Positions 6,035 to 9,196 of a DNA stretch of 9,196 nt are shown here, one piece after another. The notes under the pieces are model-generated. The model saw nothing but the letters and a program-made list of their open reading frames with translations, was not told the DNA's origin and ran no database searches. The translations under genes and the position numbers were made by a program. Positions within the stretch are counted from its first letter, which is position 1. The number at the start of each line of letters is the position of its first letter. Origin of the DNA: JANYIP01 sp031394045 (GTDB lineage: Bacteria; Actinomycetota; Actinomycetes; Prado026); NCBI GenBank assembly GCA_031394045.1, contig JANMWN010000239.1, positions 1-9,196 on the forward strand. Reading direction: 5' to 3'.

Positions 6035-7123
6035 GTGCCCCTCGCCCCCTCGATGTCCATGCCCGTGTCGATGTCCAGGTGCAGGTCAACGCGCAGCCGT
6101 CGGGTCGTCCTAGCCGCAGGGGTGGTCGCGGCTCTCGGACTCGCGGCCTGCACCAGCAGCTCCGCGCCCGCTGCGTCCCCCGGCTCGGTCTCGCCCTCAG
6201 CGCAGAGCGCTTCGCCGACACCGACACTCACGCCGACGCCCACCGTCGTGCGGTCGCTGCTCTCGGGACGGATCGGGGGCAAGGACGGCCCGGTGCTGGT
6301 CGTCAAGATGGACAACACGGCCAAGAGCAACCCGCACTACGGGATCAAGTCCGCCGACGTCGTCTACCTCGAGCAGGTGGAGGGCGGGCTGTCGCGCTAC
6401 GCCATCGTGTTCTCCTCGCAGATCCCCAAGACCGTCGGGCCGATCCGCAGCGCCCGGATCTCGGACCTCGAGCTGCTCCGGCAGTACGGCAAGATCGCGT
6501 TCGCCTACTCGGGTGCCCAGTCCAAGATGCTGCCGGTGCTCAAGGCTGCGTACCTCTACAACGTGAGCGACGACACCGGTGGCCAGGGCTACCGTCGCGA
6601 CAACCGGCTCTGGTCTGCGCCGGACAACCTGTTCGCCGACCCGCTGGTGCTGTTCAAGCGCGCGCCCAACGCCGCGCACGCCGTGAACGTCGGGTTCACC
6701 TTCCGCGACGCGGTGCCCGCCGGCGGGCGGCCGGTGACGACCGTCTCGGCGAGCTTCCCGGCGACGACGGCATCGTTCACCTGGGACGCCGGCAGCGGCC
6801 GCTGGCTGGCCGCGATGAACGGCAAGAGGGCGATGGCGGCCGAGGGCGGCCAGCTCGGCGGCACGACCGTGATCGTCCAGTACGTCACGGTGACCCGGTC
6901 GATCTACCACGACGTCAACAACAACTACACACCCCTGTCGCGCAGCGTCGGTTCGGGCACCGCGCTGATCATGCGCAACGGGTTCGCGTACAACGCGACC
7001 TGGTCGCGGCGCTCGGCCACCTCGGGCACGACCTGGATGGTGAACGGGCAGGTGTTCCCCCTCGCGGCCGGGCAGATCTGGGTTCTGCTCATCAACAAGA
7101 ACAACCCTGCCGTCCTCAAGTAG
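6035..7123 (+). CDS. DUF3048 domain (YerB-type) lipoprotein
   Basis: A 362-residue predicted secreted lipoprotein. A basic N-region (RCRSTRSRR) leads into a hydrophobic core (24-38) and the lipobox LAAC, so C39 should be lipidated. A Ser/Pro/Thr-rich linker (about 40-72) follows. The N-terminal DUF3048 half spans about 87-205, with VVKMDNTAKSNPHYGI, ADVVYLEQVEGGLSRY and the strongly conserved GPIRSARISDLELL. The C-terminal half spans about 235-355, with GTALIMRNGFAYNATWSR and GQIWVLLI. The biochemical function of the family is not established. The protein would act outside the cytoplasmic membrane. GTG 6035 is chosen for its spacing from TAGGAT. In-frame ATGs at 6053, 6059 and 6071 are alternatives that still keep a signal peptide. 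It lies 29 bases after the LemA-like gene. The stop is TAG at 7121-7123. Confidence 0.85.
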   Translation: MPLAPSMSMPVSMSRCRSTRSRRVVLAAGVVAALGLAACTSSSAPAASPGSVSPSAQSASPTPTLTPTPTVVRSLLSGRIGGKDGPVLVVKMDNTAKSNPHYGIKSADVVYLEQVEGGLSRYAIVFSSQIPKTVGPIRSARISDLELLRQYGKIAFAYSGAQSKMLPVLKAAYLYNVSDDTGGQGYRRDNRLWSAPDNLFADPLVLFKRAPNAAHAVNVGFTFRDAVPAGGRPVTTVSASFPATTASFTWDAGSGRWLAAMNGKRAMAAEGGQLGGTTVIVQYVTVTRSIYHDVNNNYTPLSRSVGSGTALIMRNGFAYNATWSRRSATSGTTWMVNGQVFPLAAGQIWVLLINKNNPAVLK

Positions 7124-7125
7124 TT

Positions 7126-7151
7126 GGCCAGATAGGTGCGTCGCACCGGCC
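7126..7151 (+). terminator. Hairpin after the DUF3048 gene, possible terminator
   Basis: GGTGC (7135-7139) pairs with GCACC (7143-7147) around a GTC loop. An outer GGCC (7126-7129) can pair with GGCC (7148-7151), leaving AGATA bulged on one side. It begins three bases after the stop codon. There is no T-run, so it is either an actinobacterial tailless terminator or a transcript-end stabiliser. It would divide the PIM/LemA/DUF3048 block from pdxS. Confidence 0.35.
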
Positions 7152-7192
7152 GGGTTGTCCAAGCCGGGCAGCGACCTGGGGGGCCTTCGCCG

Positions 7193-7198
7193 TACGAT
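7193..7198 (+). promoter_or_regulatory. Candidate -10 element for pdxS-pdxT-yebC
   Basis: TACGAT fits TANNNT in the 145-base gap before pdxS. Transcription would start near 7205, giving a leader of about 64 bases. No clear -35 stands 16-18 bases upstream. A TTGACA at 7241-7246 is a perfect -35 hexamer but has no -10 downstream. I see no adjacent pdxR-type regulator gene. Confidence 0.3.
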
Positions 7199-7258
7199 GG
7201 TAATGCGCGTCCTCCGGCGCGTGGCGCTGATCCCGGCGCCTTGACAAACCGTCCACGC

Positions 7259-7262
7259 GAGG
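7259..7262 (+). promoter_or_regulatory. Shine-Dalgarno deciding the pdxS GTG start
   Basis: GAGG ends six bases before the GTG at 7269. No ATG lies in frame before the conserved core of PdxS, so this site supports the GTG and the N-terminal extension it implies. Confidence 0.55.
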
Positions 7263-7268
7263 TCAGCC

Positions 7269-8204
7269 GTGTCCAGCACCAGCACCAGCCCGCAGCCCGA
7301 GAGTCCCCAGGCGACCAGCCACGCCGCGACCGGCACCGCGCGCGTCAAGCGCGGCATGGCCGAGATGCTCAAGGGTGGCGTGATCATGGACGTGATCAAC
7401 CCGGAGCAGGCCAAGATCGCCGAGGACGCGGGCGCAGTGGCCGTGATGGCGCTTGAGCGCGTACCCGCGGACATCCGGCGGGACGGCGGCGTTGCACGGA
7501 TGTCAGACCCGGACATGATCGACGGCATCGTGGCCGCCGTGTCCATCCCAGTCATGGCCAAGGCCCGGATCGGTCATATGGTCGAGGCGCAGGTGCTGCA
7601 GAGCCTGGGCGTCGACTACATCGACGAGTCCGAGGTGCTCACCCCCCCCGACGAGAGCCACCACATCGACAAGTGGTCGTTCACCGTGCCGTTCGTGTGC
7701 GGGGCCACCAACCTCGGCGAGGCGCTGCGCCGGATCAGCGAGGGCGCCGCGATGATCCGCTCCAAGGGCGAGGCGGGCACCGGCAACGTCGTCGAGGCCA
7801 CCCGGCACATGCGGCAGATCCGCGGCGACATCCGCAGGCTCACCACCATGGACGAGACCGAGCTGTACGCCGCAGCCAAGGAGCACCGGGCCCCGGTCGA
7901 GCTGATCCGTGAGATCGCCGAGACCGGCAAGCTGCCTGTCGTCCTGTTCACCGCCGGCGGCATCGCCACCCCCGCTGACGCCGCGATGATGATGCAGCTG
8001 GGCGCCGAGGGCGTGTTCGTCGGGTCCGGCATCTTCAAGTCCGGCGACCCCGCCAAGCGGGCCGAGGCGATCGTCAAGGCCACCACGTTCTTCGACGACC
8101 CCGACGTCATCGCCAAGGTGTCCCGCGGCCTGGGCGAGGCCATGGTCGGCATCAACATCTCGACGCTGCCCGAGAGCGAGCGGTTCGCCGGTCGCGGCTG
8201 GTGA
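7269..8204 (+). CDS. pdxS: Pyridoxal 5'-phosphate synthase subunit PdxS
   Basis: A 311-residue (beta/alpha)8-barrel synthase of the DXP-independent vitamin B6 pathway. It combines ribose 5-phosphate, glyceraldehyde 3-phosphate and ammonia from PdxT to form PLP, normally as a dodecamer in the cytosol. The residues equivalent to B. subtilis D24, K81 and K149 are D41 (VIMDVIN), K98 (MAKARIGH) and K166 (IRSKGEAGTG), each offset by exactly 17. The phosphate-binding FTAGGIATPADAAMMMQLGAEGVFVGSGIFKSG region is intact. The offset comes from an N-terminal Ser/Thr/Pro-rich extension, partly encoded by an AGCACC microrepeat (7273-7287). A run of eight C (7642-7649) encodes part of the TPPDE loop, where related proteins have TPADE. 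The stop overlaps the pdxT start as GTGA. Confidence 0.98.
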   Translation: MSSTSTSPQPESPQATSHAATGTARVKRGMAEMLKGGVIMDVINPEQAKIAEDAGAVAVMALERVPADIRRDGGVARMSDPDMIDGIVAAVSIPVMAKARIGHMVEAQVLQSLGVDYIDESEVLTPPDESHHIDKWSFTVPFVCGATNLGEALRRISEGAAMIRSKGEAGTGNVVEATRHMRQIRGDIRRLTTMDETELYAAAKEHRAPVELIREIAETGKLPVVLFTAGGIATPADAAMMMQLGAEGVFVGSGIFKSGDPAKRAEAIVKATTFFDDPDVIAKVSRGLGEAMVGINISTLPESERFAGRGW

Positions 8205-8809
8205 GCCTGCGTCCAGCCTCGGCGGCGCCGGTCGTCGGCGTCTTCGCCCTGCAGGGGGATGTACGCGAGCACGTGGTCGCGCTCGAGGCCTCAGGTGCGC
8301 GGGCCGTACCCGTACGCCGTCCCTCCGAGCTCGAGGGGCTCGACGGGCTGGTCCTGCCCGGCGGCGAGTCGACCACCATGTCCAAGCTCGCGGTCGTGTT
8401 CGAGCTGCTGGAGCCGCTGCGGGCGGCTGTGCGTTCGGGGCTGCCGGCGTACGGCTCCTGCGCCGGCATGATCATGCTGGCCGACCGGATCCTGGACGGT
8501 CGGCCAGACCAGGAGACGGTCGGCGGCATCGACATGACCGTGCGGCGCAACGCTTTTGGCCGGCAGGTCGACTCGTTCGAGGCCGACCTCGCGTTCGAGG
8601 GACTCGGCGACGAGCCGGTTCACGCGGTGTTCATCCGCGCGCCCTGGGTCGAGTCGGTCGGTCCCGAGGTCCAGGTGCTGGCGACCGCCGAGACTAGGAT
8701 CGTCGCGGTTCGGCAGGGCCACTTGCTGGCCACCTCGTTCCACCCCGAGCTGACGGGGGATTCGCGGGTGCACCAGCTCTTCGTACAGATCGTGAAGGGG
8801 AAGGCATGA
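8201..8809 (+). CDS. pdxT: Pyridoxal 5'-phosphate synthase glutaminase subunit PdxT
   Basis: A 202-residue class I glutamine amidotransferase that hydrolyses glutamine and channels ammonia to PdxS. The nucleophile is C88 in YGSCAGM, and the triad is completed by H181 and E183 (FHPEL). The oxyanion-loop motif GGESTTM is at 54-60. RRNAFGRQVDSFE (115-127) and VFIRAPWVE (143-151) are strongly conserved family segments. The GTG start overlaps the pdxS stop by four bases (GTGA), so synthesis of the two subunits is probably coupled. No in-frame ATG lies before the conserved VVGVFALQGDVREH, which supports this start. Its stop overlaps yebC as ATGA. Confidence 0.98.
   Translation: MSLRPASAAPVVGVFALQGDVREHVVALEASGARAVPVRRPSELEGLDGLVLPGGESTTMSKLAVVFELLEPLRAAVRSGLPAYGSCAGMIMLADRILDGRPDQETVGGIDMTVRRNAFGRQVDSFEADLAFEGLGDEPVHAVFIRAPWVESVGPEVQVLATAETRIVAVRQGHLLATSFHPELTGDSRVHQLFVQIVKGKA
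8794..8804 (+). promoter_or_regulatory. Shine-Dalgarno of yebC inside the pdxT end
   Basis: The purine-rich stretch GAAGGGGAAGG lies immediately before the ATG at 8806, within the last pdxT codons. It gives yebC its own ribosome entry as well as the ATGA overlap. Confidence 0.55.
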
Positions 8810-9196
8810 GCGGCCACTCCAAGTGGGCCACGACCAAGCACAAGAAGGCCGTGATCGATGCCAAGCGGGGCAAGCTCTTCGCCAAGCTGATCAAGAACAT
8901 CGAGGTGGCGGCGCGGACCGGAGGGGGTGACCCTGACGGCAACCCCACCCTGTACGACGCCATGGTCAAGGCGCGCAAGAACTCGGTTCCTCTCGACAAC
9001 ATCGAGCGGGCTCTCAAGCGGGGGTCCGGCGCGGAGTCCGGGGGCGCGGACTGGCAGACGATCATGTACGAGGGTTACGGCCCGGCCGGTGTCGCGGTGC
9101 TCATCGAGTGCCTTACCGACAACCGCAACCGCGCCGCCTCCGAGGTACGCGTCGCCATGACCCGCAACGGCGGCAGCATGGCCGACCCCGGCTCGG
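8806..9196 (+). CDS. yebC: YebC/PmpR-family regulatory protein (3' partial)
   Basis: The first 130 codons of a protein normally about 250 residues long; the window ends inside it. The N-terminus MSGHSKWATTKHKKAVIDAKRG is diagnostic for the family. It continues with LFAKLIKNIEVAARTGGGDP, NPTLYDAMVKARKNSVPLDNIERALKRG and YEGYGPAGVAVLIECLTDNRNRAASEVR. Members have been described as DNA-binding transcription regulators, and more recently as ribosome-associated factors that relieve stalling. Which role applies here cannot be read from the sequence. The ATG overlaps the pdxT stop (ATGA). In many actinobacteria ruvC, ruvA and ruvB follow, but that lies outside this window. Confidence 0.95.
   Translation, partial: MSGHSKWATTKHKKAVIDAKRGKLFAKLIKNIEVAARTGGGDPDGNPTLYDAMVKARKNSVPLDNIERALKRGSGAESGGADWQTIMYEGYGPAGVAVLIECLTDNRNRAASEVRVAMTRNGGSMADPGS

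Noticed and set aside
7241..7246. Perfect TTGACA as the pdxS -35 box
   Set aside because: No TANNNT lies 16-19 bases downstream; that position falls on the ribosome site and start codon of pdxS.
6197..7561. Minus-strand open frame of 454 codons opposite the DUF3048 gene and pdxS
   Set aside because: It spans two clear genes and the gap between them and shows no family motif; a shadow frame.
1..9196. A novel defence, mobile or secondary-metabolite system
   Set aside because: No integrase, transposase, nuclease, toxin, CRISPR repeat or synthase module is visible. Nearly all genes belong to conserved core families with uniform composition.

Overview
The window is chromosomal DNA from a high-GC actinobacterium. 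Coding regions are strongly G/C-biased at third positions, GTG starts are used freely, and adjacent genes are joined by 4-base ATGA/GTGA overlaps. The gene set is the phosphatidylinositol mannoside (PIM) pathway plus pyridoxal phosphate (PLP) synthase. From memory, the same core order occurs in Mycobacterium tuberculosis (Rv2613c HIT, Rv2612c pgsA1, Rv2611c patA, Rv2610c pimA, then Rv2606c pdxS, Rv2604c pdxT, Rv2603c yebC). The genus cannot be resolved by reading. The interruption by an EF-G paralogue and the LemA/DUF3048 pair argue against Mycobacterium itself.

Layout. (1) 1-462, plus: 3' part of a HIT-family Ap4A phosphorylase-like gene. (2) 487-2643, minus: a complete EF-G-like GTPase of the FusA2 class, convergent with the HIT gene and divergent from the PIM genes. 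(3) 2785-5469, plus: pgsA, patA, pimA, the first three steps of PIM synthesis, tightly coupled. (4) 5469-6005, plus: a membrane-anchored LemA-like protein, overlapping the pimA stop by one base. (5) 6035-7121, plus: a DUF3048 (YerB-type) lipoprotein, possibly with its own leaderless promoter. (6) 7269-8809, plus: pdxS and pdxT, the two subunits of PLP synthase. (7) 8806-9196, plus: the 5' part of a YebC/PmpR-type regulator, overlapping pdxT by 4 bases.

How the genes work together. PgsA makes phosphatidylinositol phosphate from CDP-diacylglycerol and inositol phosphate. After dephosphorylation, PimA adds the first mannose from GDP-mannose, and PatA acylates that mannose. The LemA-like and DUF3048 proteins are predicted to be at or outside the membrane, and their link to PIM biology is only positional. 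PdxT releases ammonia from glutamine, and PdxS combines it with ribose 5-phosphate and glyceraldehyde 3-phosphate to make PLP.

I see no mobile element, CRISPR array, tRNA, rRNA or attachment site, and no new multigene system: this is mostly conserved core chromosome. No gene-free stretch exceeds 300 bases; the longest gaps are 2644-2784 and 7122-7268. The points worth a second look are a perfect 15-bp tandem duplication at the pgsA/patA junction, the EF-G paralogue splitting the HIT-pgsA linkage, and the LemA/DUF3048 pair between the PIM and PLP genes.
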